Below are positions 1 through 8,427 of a stretch of DNA of 64,000 bases, one piece after another; within the stretch, counting starts at the first letter, position 1, and each line of letters opens with the position of its first letter. The DNA is from Pseudomonas sp. Gutcm_11s (lineage in GTDB: Bacteria; Pseudomonadota; Gammaproteobacteria; Pseudomonadales; Pseudomonadaceae). Position numbers and translations under genes: made by a program. The notes beneath the pieces are model-generated. The model saw only the letters and a program-made list of their open reading frames with translations, searched no databases and was not told the DNA's origin. The stretch is from NCBI RefSeq assembly GCF_028649395.1, contig NZ_JAQSUW010000007.1:1-64000 (forward strand). Reading direction: 5' to 3'.

Positions 1-915
1 AGCGTGCAGAGCAATGACGAGTTCGGCGAGCTGGCCGGCTCCTTCAACCAGTTCGTCGAGCGTATCCACGGCTCGATTCGCGAGGTGTCCTCGGCCACCG
101 GCCAGCTCAACGAAGTGGCCAAGCTGGTGGTCAGCGCCTCCAACTCGTCGATGGCCAACTCGGATGAGCAGGCCACCCGTACCAACAGCGTGGCCGCCGC
201 GATCAACGAACTCGGCGCCGCCGCCCAGGAGATCGCGCGCAACGCCGCCGATGCCTCGCACCAGGCCTCCGATGCCCGCGAGCTGGCGGAAGAAGGCAGC
301 CAGGTTCTGCAGAAGACCATCTCGGCGATGAACGAGCTGTCGGAGAAGATCAGTGCCTCCAGCTCCAACATCGAGGCGCTGAACAGCAAGACGGTCAACA
401 TCGGCCAGATCCTCGAGGTGATCAAGAGCATCTCCGAGCAGACCAACCTGCTGGCGCTCAACGCGGCCATCGAGGCGGCCCGCGCCGGCGAGGCCGGACG
501 CGGCTTCGCCGTGGTGGCGGACGAGGTGCGCAACCTGGCCCACCGCACCCAGGAGTCGGCGCAGGAAATCCAGAAGATGATCGAGGAGCTGCAGGTGGAT
601 GCCCGCGAATCGGTCACTACCATGACCGAGAGCCAGCGCTACAGCGAACAGAGCGTGGAGATCGCCAACAAGGCCGGCGAGCGCCTGGGCAGCGTGACCC
701 TGCGCATCGGCGAGATCGACGGCATGAACCAGTCGGTAGCCACCGCCACCGAGGAGCAGACCTCGGTGGTCGAGGCGCTGAACATGGATATCACCGAGAT
801 CAACACCCTCAACCAGGAAGGTGTGGAGAACCTGCAGGCGACCCTGCGTGCCTGTGGCGACCTGGAACAGCAGGCTTCGCGCCTCAAGCACCTGGTCGAC
901 AGCTTCCGCATCTGA
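1..915 (+). CDS. Methyl-accepting chemotaxis protein, C-terminal part (5' end outside window)
   Basis: This is the cytoplasmic signalling half of a chemoreceptor, which controls CheA autophosphorylation through CheW at the receptor array. The reading frame is open to the left edge, so the ligand-binding domain and membrane segments are missing. The first ~30 residues look like the end of a HAMP domain. The rest is a long coiled coil containing the near-invariant hairpin tip, visible as [19 protein letters not shown] followed by [15 protein letters not shown]. The gene order with purU and mvaT matches, from memory, the PctA/PctB/PctC amino-acid chemoreceptor region of P. aeruginosa, so an amino-acid receptor is likely but cannot be shown without the sensor domain. 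It ends in TGA directly against the convergent small gene that starts at 1104. Confidence 0.95.
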   Translation, partial: SVQSNDEFGELAGSFNQFVERIHGSIREVSSATGQLNEVAKLVVSASNSSMANSDEQATRTNSVAAAINELGAAAQEIARNAADASHQASDARELAEEGSQVLQKTISAMNELSEKISASSSNIEALNSKTVNIGQILEVIKSISEQTNLLALNAAIEAARAGEAGRGFAVVADEVRNLAHRTQESAQEIQKMIEELQVDARESVTTMTESQRYSEQSVEIANKAGERLGSVTLRIGEIDGMNQSVATATEEQTSVVEALNMDITEINTLNQEGVENLQATLRACGDLEQQASRLKHLVDSFRI

Positions 916-1104
916 TCAGGCGGGCGCGGAATCCTCCGCACCCTGCTCGTCTTCCCCTTCTGCGGCATGGTCTTGCACCTGCCGCCAGAGTTCGGCGGCA
1001 CCGGGAAACTCGGTGCCATCCGTTTCTTGCAAGGCCTCGGGATCGTAACGCTGCAGGCAACCCTCACCGAGAGTTGGCGGTGGTATGGCCTCGCCTCGTT
1101 TCAT
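916..1104 (-). CDS. Small hypothetical protein downstream of purU
   Basis: A 62-residue acidic protein with no recognised domain, signal or membrane segment. Three things argue that it is real. A strong ribosome-binding sequence (GGGAGGCGAGG) lies directly before its ATG. It starts only 16 nt after the purU stop on the same strand, so it is probably co-transcribed. It also exactly fills the space between purU and the chemoreceptor stop codon. The second half is rich in Glu, Asp and Ala. I cannot assign a function. Confidence 0.6.
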   Translation of the reverse strand: MKRGEAIPPPTLGEGCLQRYDPEALQETDGTEFPGAAELWRQVQDHAAEGEDEQGAEDSAPA

Positions 1105-1120
1105 CCTCGCCTCCCGACGG

Positions 1121-1972
1121 TCAGTCGAATACGACCGTCTTGTTGTCGTGAATAAGCACGCGGTCTTCCAGGTGGAAACGCAGGCCGCGCGACAGAGCGA
1201 TCTTCTCCACGTCCTTGCCCAGACGCACCATGTCTTCGACGCTGTCGCGGTGGCTCACGCGCACCACGTCCTGCTCGATGATAGGGCCGGCGTCCAGCTC
1301 CTCGGTGACGTAGTGACAGGTGGCACCGATCAGTTTCACGCCACGCAGGGAAGCCTGGTGATAGGGCTTGGCACCGACAAAGGACGGCAGGAAGCTGTGG
1401 TGGATGTTGATGACCCGCCCGGCATATTCCTGGCACAGCTGCGGCGGCAGGATCTGCATGTAGCGCGCAAGCACGACCGCATCGGCCTGGTATTCGCCAA
1501 CCAGACGCGAAACCTCGGCGAAGGCCGGGGCCTTGTCCTTGGGATCGACCGGAACATGGTGGAAAGGAATGCCATGCCACTCGACCATGCTGCGCAGGTC
1601 GTTGTGGTTGGACACCACGCAGGGAATCTCGCAATCCAGCTCGTCGCTGTGCCAACGGTGCAACAGGTCGGCCAGGCAGTGCGATTCGCGGCTGGCCATC
1701 AGCACCACGCGCTTCTTCACCTCGGAGTCGGTAACCCGCCACTCCATGGAGAATTCCTTGGCGATCGGCGCGAAAGCCTGGCGGAAACCATCGAGATCGA
1801 ACGGCAGTGAATCTGCGCGAATTTCGTGACGCATGAAGAACCAGCCACTCTGATTGTCCGAGTGGTGGCTCGCCTCGGTGATCCAGCCATTGTAGGTAGC
1901 TAGAAAATTACTGACCTTGGCGACAATGCCAACGCGGTCCGGGCAGGCAATCACCAGCCGAAAAGTGCGCAT
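1121..1972 (-). CDS. purU: Formyltetrahydrofolate deformylase
   Basis: PurU hydrolyses 10-formyltetrahydrofolate to formate and tetrahydrofolate in the cytoplasm, balancing one-carbon pools and supplying formate for purine synthesis. The 283-residue length is normal for the family. Residues 1–80 form an ACT-type regulatory domain (MRTFRLVIACPDRVGIVAKV). The C-terminal two thirds is the formyltransferase-fold catalytic domain with INIHHSFLPSFVGAKPYHQA and HYVTEELDAGPIIEQD, which hold the family's catalytic His and Asp. It is transcribed away from mvaT across a 307-bp AT-rich gap. A small gene follows 16 nt downstream and is probably in the same operon. Confidence 0.96.
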   Translation of the reverse strand: MRTFRLVIACPDRVGIVAKVSNFLATYNGWITEASHHSDNQSGWFFMRHEIRADSLPFDLDGFRQAFAPIAKEFSMEWRVTDSEVKKRVVLMASRESHCLADLLHRWHSDELDCEIPCVVSNHNDLRSMVEWHGIPFHHVPVDPKDKAPAFAEVSRLVGEYQADAVVLARYMQILPPQLCQEYAGRVINIHHSFLPSFVGAKPYHQASLRGVKLIGATCHYVTEELDAGPIIEQDVVRVSHRDSVEDMVRLGKDVEKIALSRGLRFHLEDRVLIHDNKTVVFD

Positions 1973-2279
1973 GAGGGAAACTCCAGAAACTTCGCAAGGC
2001 GGCCATTCTAGCCGCAGTGGGGGAAAACTTCAGTACTTCCGGCCCTGGCAGGGCCTGCACCGGCAGCCATACAACTTGCACCAGCACAACTAAAAGTGGC
2101 ACCACCGCACCAGTGCAAGATTGCTGCAACAAACTCCCCCCAGCAGCGAATATCCACGCTCGAACAACAGAACATGCAACAAACAACAAATAGAAACTTA
2201 TCTGTTTTGTTTACTTGACCATTTTGCCTGTCTATTATTGTCCCACTTACATCTGCAACTGGCCATTAGGTAGAAGAAC
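1973..2279. promoter_or_regulatory. Divergent purU/mvaT promoter region
   Basis: A 307-bp gap between the divergent purU and mvaT genes with no coding signal. The half nearest mvaT (about 2160–2250) is strikingly AT-rich for this genome. A plausible sigma70 promoter for mvaT is TTTACT at 2210–2215 and TATTAT at 2233–2238, separated by 17 nt. AT-rich tracts here could also be sites for MvaT autoregulation, which is known for H-NS-like proteins; that is inference. Confidence 0.5.
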
Positions 2280-2657
2280 ATGTCCCTGATCAATGAATAC
2301 CGCGCCACCGAAGAAGCCATCAAAGAGCTGCAAGAGCGCCTGAAGAACCTGTCGCAAGACAACAAGCTGCAGAAAGAACTCGAATTCGAAGGCAAACTGC
2401 GTAGCCTGATGGGCGAATACCAGAAGTCCCTGCGTGACGTTATTGCCCTGCTCGATCCGGAAGGCGCCAAAGGCGGCAAATCCGCTCGCGCTGCCAAGCC
2501 CGCCAGCGGCAAGCGCGCGCGCAAGGTCAAGCAGTACAAGAACCCGAACACCGGTGAAGTGATCGAAACCAAAGGCGGCAACCACAAGACTCTGAAAGAG
2601 TGGAAAGCCAAATGGGGCGCTGCCACCGTTGAGAGCTGGGCCACCCTGCTGGGCTAA
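2280..2657 (+). CDS. mvaT: MvaT-family H-NS-like xenogeneic silencer
   Basis: A 125-residue nucleoid protein that binds AT-rich DNA and silences acquired genes; it is the functional counterpart of H-NS in Pseudomonas. Residues 1–60 form the oligomerising coiled coil (SLINEYRATEEAIKELQERL). A basic linker follows (about 64–85), then the DNA-binding domain with TKGGNHKTLKEWKAKWG, including the GGN loop that enters the minor groove. The position between purU and sbcB is that of the core-genome mvaT. A strong terminator follows at once. A second, island-borne paralogue lies at 22817–23173. Confidence 0.95.
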   Translation: MSLINEYRATEEAIKELQERLKNLSQDNKLQKELEFEGKLRSLMGEYQKSLRDVIALLDPEGAKGGKSARAAKPASGKRARKVKQYKNPNTGEVIETKGGNHKTLKEWKAKWGAATVESWATLLG

Positions 2658-2673
2658 TCCCCGGGGCAAAACG

Positions 2674-2701
2674 AAAATGCCGGCTAATGCCGGCATTTTT
2701 T
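2674..2701 (+). terminator. Rho-independent terminator of mvaT
   Basis: A GC-rich hairpin (AATGCCGGC, short loop, GCCGGCATT) flanked by an A-tract on the left and six T on the right. It begins 16 nt after the mvaT stop. Because both sides carry A/T tracts it could also end the convergent sbcB transcript. Confidence 0.9.
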
Positions 2702-2715
2702 ATGACCCGGGAAAT

Positions 2716-4146
2716 CTAGAAATAGCGCCCGCGCAATACTTCGACATACTCGTTCCACGCTCGCAATACATCCTGCTGGGCCTCACCGGCTTGCGCCCAT
2801 TCGACCTGCATGGCCTGCTGGAAACTATCCAGCGTATTGGGCGCCCCGGCGTCGCCGTTGCTCAGACGCCTGCGACAGAATTCCCGCCAACTCTCCGACT
2901 CGCTCGCCGACAACGTCTCCGGGAAGTTGCGCGCCCGATAACGGAACAACAACTCGGGCAGTCGTTCATCACTGAATGCCCAATTACCGTGCACTAGTTG
3001 CTCGGCAGACGCATGCCGCACCTGCTCGCATAGTCGGCGGTCGCGATCACCGAGGAATCCGGAATAGAGTTGCTGCTCGGGATCCGCCGATGCCTCGAAG
3101 TCATCGGACGCGTAAAGCTCCTGCAACTTCCCTTGCCACAGCGTCTGCTCGCCTCGCAGTTGTTGGGCCCGGCGCTCGCACTCTTCCAGATCCAACTGCA
3201 GGCGGACGATGTCTTCGCCTCGCAGCACCTTGAGCGGCGCCACCACCGGGCACTTGTTGATATGCAGCAACTTAAGCGGCACCGGCAACTCGCCCTCGGC
3301 CAGCTCATCGCGCCGGGTATACAGGCGCCGGCGCAGGCTCTCGGCATCCAGATCCAGCAGAGGCCGCGGATCGGACTGCAGATCACAGACGATCAGGGCA
3401 TTGCGATTGCGCGGGTGCCAGGCCAGCGGCAGGACCACCGCCAGGTAGTGACGGCTGCCGGCAAAGCGACCGGAAACATGCACCAACGGCTGCAACAAGC
3501 GAATCTGCTCAGCCACCTTGGTCTTGCCGCGCATCTGATAAAGGAAATCGTATAGGCGCGGTTGCCGCTCCCTGATCAGCCGCGCCAGGCCGATGGTCGC
3601 ACGCACGTCGGACAAGGCGTCATGCGCCTGGCCGTGGTCGATGCCATTGGCCACGGTGAGACGCTCGAGCTTGAGCGATACCCGCCCCTCTTCGTCCCGC
3701 GGCCACTCGATGCCTTCCGGACGCAACGCATAGGCCGCCCGGACGAGGTCGATCAGGTCCCAGCGACTATTGCCGCCCTGCCACTCGCGCGCGTAGGGGT
3801 CATAGAAGTTGCGGTAGAGACTGTAGCGAGTCACCTCGTCATCGAAGCGTAAGCTGTTGTAACCGGCCCCGCAGGTGCCGGGCAGCGCCAGCTGATCGTG
3901 AATCCGAGCCATGAACTCGGCCTCGACCAGCCCCTTCTGCTCCAGAACCTGCGGGGTGATGCCGGTGATCCGGCAGGCGGCCGGATGCGGCAGGATATCG
4001 TCCGAGAGCCTGGAATAGAGGTTGATCGGCTCGCCGATCTCGTTGAGATGCTCGTCGGTACGGATGCCCGCAACCTGCAGCGGGCGGTCGCAACGCGGAT
4101 TGATGCCGGTGGTTTCGTAGTCGTACCAGAAGATGCTCGCGGACAA
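2716..4146 (-). CDS. sbcB: Exodeoxyribonuclease I (TTG start)
   Basis: ExoI degrades single-stranded DNA 3' to 5' in recombination and mismatch repair. The N-terminus carries the DEDDh exonuclease motif I (IFWYDYETTGINPRCDRPLQ). Later motifs are visible as AGYNSLRFDDEVTRYS and HDALSDVRATIGLA, followed by the SH3-like and C-terminal ExoI regions (GNWAFSDERLPELLFRYRAR). I place the start at the TTG at 4146, preceded by GGGGAA. This gives 476 residues, almost exactly the E. coli length (475). The frame stays open upstream to an ATG at 4212, but the extra N-terminus is not family-like. Confidence 0.93.
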   Translation of the reverse strand: MSASIFWYDYETTGINPRCDRPLQVAGIRTDEHLNEIGEPINLYSRLSDDILPHPAACRITGITPQVLEQKGLVEAEFMARIHDQLALPGTCGAGYNSLRFDDEVTRYSLYRNFYDPYAREWQGGNSRWDLIDLVRAAYALRPEGIEWPRDEEGRVSLKLERLTVANGIDHGQAHDALSDVRATIGLARLIRERQPRLYDFLYQMRGKTKVAEQIRLLQPLVHVSGRFAGSRHYLAVVLPLAWHPRNRNALIVCDLQSDPRPLLDLDAESLRRRLYTRRDELAEGELPVPLKLLHINKCPVVAPLKVLRGEDIVRLQLDLEECERRAQQLRGEQTLWQGKLQELYASDDFEASADPEQQLYSGFLGDRDRRLCEQVRHASAEQLVHGNWAFSDERLPELLFRYRARNFPETLSASESESWREFCRRRLSNGDAGAPNTLDSFQQAMQVEWAQAGEAQQDVLRAWNEYVEVLRGRYF

Positions 4147-4309
4147 GGTCGTTCCCCGTGGAAAAGGCTGGGCCAGTCTAGCACCGCAGGGCGACGCACC
4201 GGCCGCGGCCAAAGCTTGACGTGGCTCACGCCGCCTGGCTTGTCGCTGCTTGAGGACGGCTATAGCATGGCAGGATCAGGATTTTTCAAACCACAAGGAC
4301 AGTCAGACC

Positions 4310-5071
4310 ATGAGTGAATCCACCGCTCCCAATCCCTACGCAGCGCCCACCAGCAACCTGCAGGAAGTCCCCAACAGCCAGGTACCGACCATTGCCGACG
4401 CTCTCAGCCGCGGCTACGACTTCAGCATCGGCGACCTGATCAGCGAAGCCTGGCAACGGGTCAAGGGCACCAAAGGCATCATCTTCGGCGGCTTCCTGGT
4501 CTTCTACGTGGTCATGCTGGTCGCCACCACCGTCATCGGCGCCATCTTCGGCGTGCTCGGTCTGGTAGCCGAAACCAGCGTCACCGGCATGATCGTCGGC
4601 CAGCTCATCGTTTCGGTGCTGGCCTCCGCGCTGACCTACCCCTTCCTGGCCGGCATCAACATGGTCGGCATCCGCCGCGCCGCCGACCAGCCCATCAGCT
4701 TCAACGACGTGTTCAGCGGCCTGAGCCTGTTCGTGCCGCTACTGATCACCGCCCTGCTGATGAGCGTACTGGTCTACGTCGGCACCCTGCTGTTCATCAT
4801 CCCGGGCATCTACCTCGGCGTGGCCTACATGCTCGCCATGCCGCTGGTCATCGAGCGCGGCCTGTCGCCCTGGCAGGCCCTGGAAACCTCGCGCAAGGCC
4901 ATCTCCCAGCACTGGTTCAAGGTCTTCGGCCTGTTCCTGCTGCTCGGCATCATCATGGCCATCAGCATGATCCCGCTGGGCATCGGCCTGGTCTGGACCC
5001 TGCCGCTGTTCATCATCAGCATGGGCGTGCTCTACCGCACCATCTTCGGCGTGCTGCCACCGAGCAAGTAA
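4310..5071 (+). CDS. BPSS1780-like polytopic membrane protein
   Basis: A 253-residue inner-membrane protein of unknown function. It has a short Pro/Asn-rich cytoplasmic N-terminus (MSESTAPNPYAAPTSN), then about five or six hydrophobic segments, beginning with FGGFLVFYVVMLVATTVIG. The layout resembles the BPSS1780 / glycerophosphoryl-diester-phosphodiesterase membrane-domain group. I chose the ATG at 4310 because AAGGA precedes it. It lies upstream of the RDD–SpoIIM–DUF4129–DUF4350 operon, separated from it by a hairpin, so it may be a separate or attenuated unit. Confidence 0.8.
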   Translation: MSESTAPNPYAAPTSNLQEVPNSQVPTIADALSRGYDFSIGDLISEAWQRVKGTKGIIFGGFLVFYVVMLVATTVIGAIFGVLGLVAETSVTGMIVGQLIVSVLASALTYPFLAGINMVGIRRAADQPISFNDVFSGLSLFVPLLITALLMSVLVYVGTLLFIIPGIYLGVAYMLAMPLVIERGLSPWQALETSRKAISQHWFKVFGLFLLLGIIMAISMIPLGIGLVWTLPLFIISMGVLYRTIFGVLPPSK

Positions 5072-5085
5072 TACGCCATTAAGTT

Positions 5086-5106
5086 CGGGCCGCCCTGTGC
5101 GGCCCG
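5086..5106 (+). terminator. Hairpin after the BPSS1780-like gene
   Basis: Inverted repeat CGGGCCGC / GCGGCCCG with a 5-nt loop, 15 nt after the stop codon. The following sequence (ATTGCTTTA) is a poor U-tract, so termination may be partial. Confidence 0.55.
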
Positions 5107-5163
5107 ATTGCTTTAGCGCCCTGCTGCTGGCTAGCATCAGGCTTTCCTCGATGCAGTCGACCG

Positions 5164-5877
5164 ATGCAGCCTAATCCCTCACTGCCCAGCACCGCCCTTC
5201 TGGACACCCGCCTGCAGGTGGAAACGCCAGAAGGCATCGACCTGATTCTCCGCCCCGCCGGCCTCATGCCGCGCGCCCTGGCCTTCGGCATCGACCTGCT
5301 GATCCGCGGCGGCATCCTGGTCGCCGCCTTCGTCGTGCTCGCCATCCTCGGCCAGTTCGGCGCCGGCCTCGGCACCATCCTCTATTTCCTGATCAACTGG
5401 TGGTACCCGGTGCTCTTCGAAGTGCTGTACCAGGGTCGTACGCCCGGCAAGAAGGCCATGGGCCTCCGCGTGGTGCATGACGACGGCACGCCGGTGGGCT
5501 GGGCCGCCTCACTGACCCGCAACCTGCTGCGCGCCGTGGACATGCTGCCGTTCGCCTATTGCGTCGGCGCCATCAGCAGCCTCAGCCACCCCTCGTTCAA
5601 GCGCCTCGGCGACCTGGCCGCCGGCACCCTGGTAGTCTATCGCGACGACGAACTGAAACGTCCACAGATTCCCGAAGCGGATGCCGAGCGTCCGCCGTTC
5701 ACCCTCAACCTGGCCGAGCAACGCGCCGTGCTGGACTTCGCCGAGCGCGGCACCAGCCTTTCCGGGGCCCGCCGCGCAGAGCTGGCCGGCATCCTCGCCG
5801 AGCCGCTGGAAAGCCTGCCGGAACATGCCGAGGCGCGCCTGCACGGCATCGCCCGCGGCCTGCTGGGGTCGGCATGA
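5164..5877 (+). CDS. RDD-family membrane protein
   Basis: A 237-residue inner-membrane protein. The RDD domain lies at about 20–160: an Arg-containing first helix (GLMPRALAFGIDLLIRGGIL), a second membrane segment, the conserved YQGRTPGKKAMGLRVV loop, and SLTRNLLRAVDMLPFAYCVG. The C-terminal ~70 residues are soluble. Some RDD proteins have been reported to act in Na+/H+ exchange, but in this operon type the role is unknown. It overlaps the next gene by 4 nt (ATGA), so translation is coupled. Confidence 0.88.
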   Translation: MQPNPSLPSTALLDTRLQVETPEGIDLILRPAGLMPRALAFGIDLLIRGGILVAAFVVLAILGQFGAGLGTILYFLINWWYPVLFEVLYQGRTPGKKAMGLRVVHDDGTPVGWAASLTRNLLRAVDMLPFAYCVGAISSLSHPSFKRLGDLAAGTLVVYRDDELKRPQIPEADAERPPFTLNLAEQRAVLDFAERGTSLSGARRAELAGILAEPLESLPEHAEARLHGIARGLLGSA

Positions 5878-6854
5878 AACAGCACCTGTTCGAACAGCGC
5901 CACGGCGCCGACTGGCAGCGCTTCGAGACGCGCCTGACCAGCCTGGAAAGCGGCAAGGTGGAGCGCAAGGACTGCGAGAGTTTCGCTGCCGACTACCGGC
6001 ATATCTGCCAGCACCTGGCCCTGGCCGAGGAGCGTGGCTACAGCAGCCACCTGATCGACCTGCTGCAGCAGCTGGCCATGCGCGGCCACCAGCAGTTCTA
6101 TCGCCACCGCAGCCACCTCGGCGCGCAGATCATCCGTTTCGCCATCGCCGGCTTCCCCCAGCTGGTGCGCCGCGAGTGGCGCGCCGTGCTGGCCGGCTGC
6201 CTGCTGTTCTTCGGCGCCCTGATCGGCATGGGCCTGCTGACCTGGCTGTTCCCCGAGATGATCTACAGCGTGATCGCCCCTGATCAGGTGCGCGAAATGG
6301 AGGAGATGTACGACCCAGGCGCCCGCCGCATCGGCCGCTTCTCCGAGCGCGACTCCGGCGACGACTGGATGATGTTCGGCTTCTACATCATGAACAACAT
6401 CGGCATCGCCTTTCAGACCTTTGCCAGCGGCCTGATCTTCGGCCTCGGCAGCCTGTTCTTCCTGCTCTACAACGGCTTGGTGATCGGCGCCGTCGCCGGC
6501 CACCTGACCCGCATCGGCTACAGCGAGACCTTCTGGTCCTTCGTCATCGGCCACGGCGCCTTCGAGCTCACCGCCATCGCCCTCGCCGGCGCAGCCGGGC
6601 TCAAGCTCGGCTGGGCGCTGCTCTCGCCGGGTCGCCTGGGCCGTGGCGAAGCGCTGCGCCAGGCCGCCGGCAAGGCCATCCAGCTGGTCGCCGGGGTCAT
6701 CCTGTTCCTGCTCATCGCCGCGTTCATCGAGGCCTACTGGTCGTCCATGACCTACGCCAGCGCCGTGACCAAGTACTGGGTCGGTGCCGGCCTGTGGCTG
6801 CTGGTGATCGCCTACTTCCTGTTCGCTGGACGGAGCCGCCATGCGCCTGACTGA
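5874..6854 (+). CDS. SpoIIM / DUF95-family membrane protein
   Basis: A 326-residue membrane protein starting at the ATG that overlaps the RDD stop. A soluble helical N-terminus of ~90 residues is followed by membrane segments (AVLAGCLLFFGALIGMGLLT, NIGIAFQTFASGLIFGLGSL) and the family-typical GHGAFELTAIALAGAAGLKLG near the C-terminus. The family is named after a Bacillus sporulation protein. In non-sporulating Pseudomonas it sits in RDD–DUF95–DUF4129–DUF4350–MoxR–DUF58 operons of unknown, possibly envelope-related, function. It overlaps the next gene by 14 nt. Confidence 0.88.
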   Translation: MKQHLFEQRHGADWQRFETRLTSLESGKVERKDCESFAADYRHICQHLALAEERGYSSHLIDLLQQLAMRGHQQFYRHRSHLGAQIIRFAIAGFPQLVRREWRAVLAGCLLFFGALIGMGLLTWLFPEMIYSVIAPDQVREMEEMYDPGARRIGRFSERDSGDDWMMFGFYIMNNIGIAFQTFASGLIFGLGSLFFLLYNGLVIGAVAGHLTRIGYSETFWSFVIGHGAFELTAIALAGAAGLKLGWALLSPGRLGRGEALRQAAGKAIQLVAGVILFLLIAAFIEAYWSSMTYASAVTKYWVGAGLWLLVIAYFLFAGRSRHAPD

Positions 6855-8427
6855 CGCCAGCGTCGCCATCCGCCCGCGCACCGCCTGGGAAGCGATAGAT
6901 CTCGGCGTACTCCTGGCCCGCCGCCATGCCGGCCTGCTGATGCTCAGCTGGGCCGCCGTGACCCTGCCGCTGTTCATCCTGCTCACCGCCCTGCTCTGGC
7001 AGTACCCGACCGCCGTCGCGCTGCTGTTCTGGTGGCTGAAGCCGGCCTGGGAGCGCCTGCCGCTGCACATCCTGTCGCGCTCGCTGTTCGGCGACGTACC
7101 GACGCTCAAGGAAGCGCTGCGCGCCCTGCCACGCCTGCTCAAGCCACAGCTGATCGCCAGCCTGACCTGGCGCCGCCTGAGCCCGACCCGCAGCTTCGAC
7201 CTGCCGGTCCTGCAGCTCGAGGGCCTCGGCGGCGAGGCACGCAGCAAGCGCCTCACCGTGCTCGGCCAGCGCCACGCCGGCGGCGCCACCTGGCTGACCG
7301 TGCTCGGCGTGCACCTGGAGATGCTGCTGTGGATGGGCGTGGCCGCCCTGATCTGGTTGCTGGTGCCGCAACAGGTGGAAATCCAGCTGGACTGGGACAG
7401 CCTGGTCGAAGCCAGCAGCGGCAACTGGCTGTGGCTGGAACACCTGTCCAACCTGATCTACGCACTGGTGCTGGTGTTCTGGGAGCCGATCTACGTCGCC
7501 TGTGGCTTCACCCTCTACCTCAACCGGCGTACCGACCTCGAGGCCTGGGACATCGAGCTGACCTTCCACCGTCTGCGCCAGCGCTTGGTCGGCAGCGCCT
7601 ACGCCCTGCTCCTCGCCTGCGCCGTGCTGACCCTGGCACTGCCAGCCGGCGAGGCGATGGCCGACGAGCCTGTCGGCACCTGCCCCGTGCCGTTCGACGA
7701 CCCCATCGGCCCAGACGCCGAACGCCTGCTCCACCAGCCACTGACCAGCAAGGCCGCCCACGAAGGCATCGCCAAGCTGCTCGACACTGCGCCCTTCGAG
7801 AACCGCGAGACCGTCACCCGCTGGCGCTTCGGCGACAAGGAGAAGGCCGAGGAGCCGAGCGAGGAAGACATCGAGGATTTCGCCGACCTGCTGGACAAGC
7901 TGTCCAAGCTCGGCGACTGGTGGCGCAAGCTCAACCTGCTGGCCCTGGTCTTCGAGGTACTGCTCTGGGCCCTGCTGATCCTCGCCATCGCCTTGCTGCT
8001 GTGGCGCTACCGCGAGTGGCTGGAAACCTTCGTCGGCCGTCTCGGCCTGCCGCAACGCCGCGTGCGCGAGATGCCAAGCCAGCTGTTCGGCCTGGAAGTC
8101 GCCCCCGAGAGCCTGCCCGACGATGTCGCCGGCGAGGCCGAAAGGCTCTGGGCAGAGCAGCCGCGCGAAGCCCTCGGCCTACTCTATCGCGCCCTGCTCA
8201 GCCGGCTGCTGCATGACTTCCGCCTGCCGTTGAAGGGCTCGCACACCGAGGGCGAAGTACTGCGCCTGGTCGAACGCCTGCAGCGCGACGAGCTGAGCCG
8301 CTTCAGCCTGGTGCTGACTCGCCACTGGCAGAATCTCGCCTACGGCCATCGCCTGCCACCGGACAACCTCAAGCGCGGCCTCTGCGAAGGCTGGCGCCGC
8401 CTGTTCAGCCAGGGGGCTGCCACATGA
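6841..8427 (+). CDS. DUF4129-domain membrane protein
   Basis: A 528-residue protein with about six membrane segments. The first are LLMLSWAAVTLPLFILLTAL and AVALLFWWLKPAW; the last, at about 370–395, is LLALVFEVLLWALLILAIAL. The C-terminal cytoplasmic region (about 440–525) has the DUF4129 pattern: AERLWAEQPREALGLLYRAL, then a Thr/Glu-containing 'SHTEGEVLRL' helix. The function is unknown. It overlaps both neighbours, so it belongs to the coupled operon. Confidence 0.85.
   Translation: MRLTDASVAIRPRTAWEAIDLGVLLARRHAGLLMLSWAAVTLPLFILLTALLWQYPTAVALLFWWLKPAWERLPLHILSRSLFGDVPTLKEALRALPRLLKPQLIASLTWRRLSPTRSFDLPVLQLEGLGGEARSKRLTVLGQRHAGGATWLTVLGVHLEMLLWMGVAALIWLLVPQQVEIQLDWDSLVEASSGNWLWLEHLSNLIYALVLVFWEPIYVACGFTLYLNRRTDLEAWDIELTFHRLRQRLVGSAYALLLACAVLTLALPAGEAMADEPVGTCPVPFDDPIGPDAERLLHQPLTSKAAHEGIAKLLDTAPFENRETVTRWRFGDKEKAEEPSEEDIEDFADLLDKLSKLGDWWRKLNLLALVFEVLLWALLILAIALLLWRYREWLETFVGRLGLPQRRVREMPSQLFGLEVAPESLPDDVAGEAERLWAEQPREALGLLYRALLSRLLHDFRLPLKGSHTEGEVLRLVERLQRDELSRFSLVLTRHWQNLAYGHRLPPDNLKRGLCEGWRRLFSQGAAT

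Noticed and set aside
6724..8055. 443-residue minus-strand open frame opposite the DUF4129 gene
   Set aside because: Gln/Ala/Val/Gly-rich antisense artefact of high-GC coding DNA; the plus strand has coupled starts and the DUF4129 domain.
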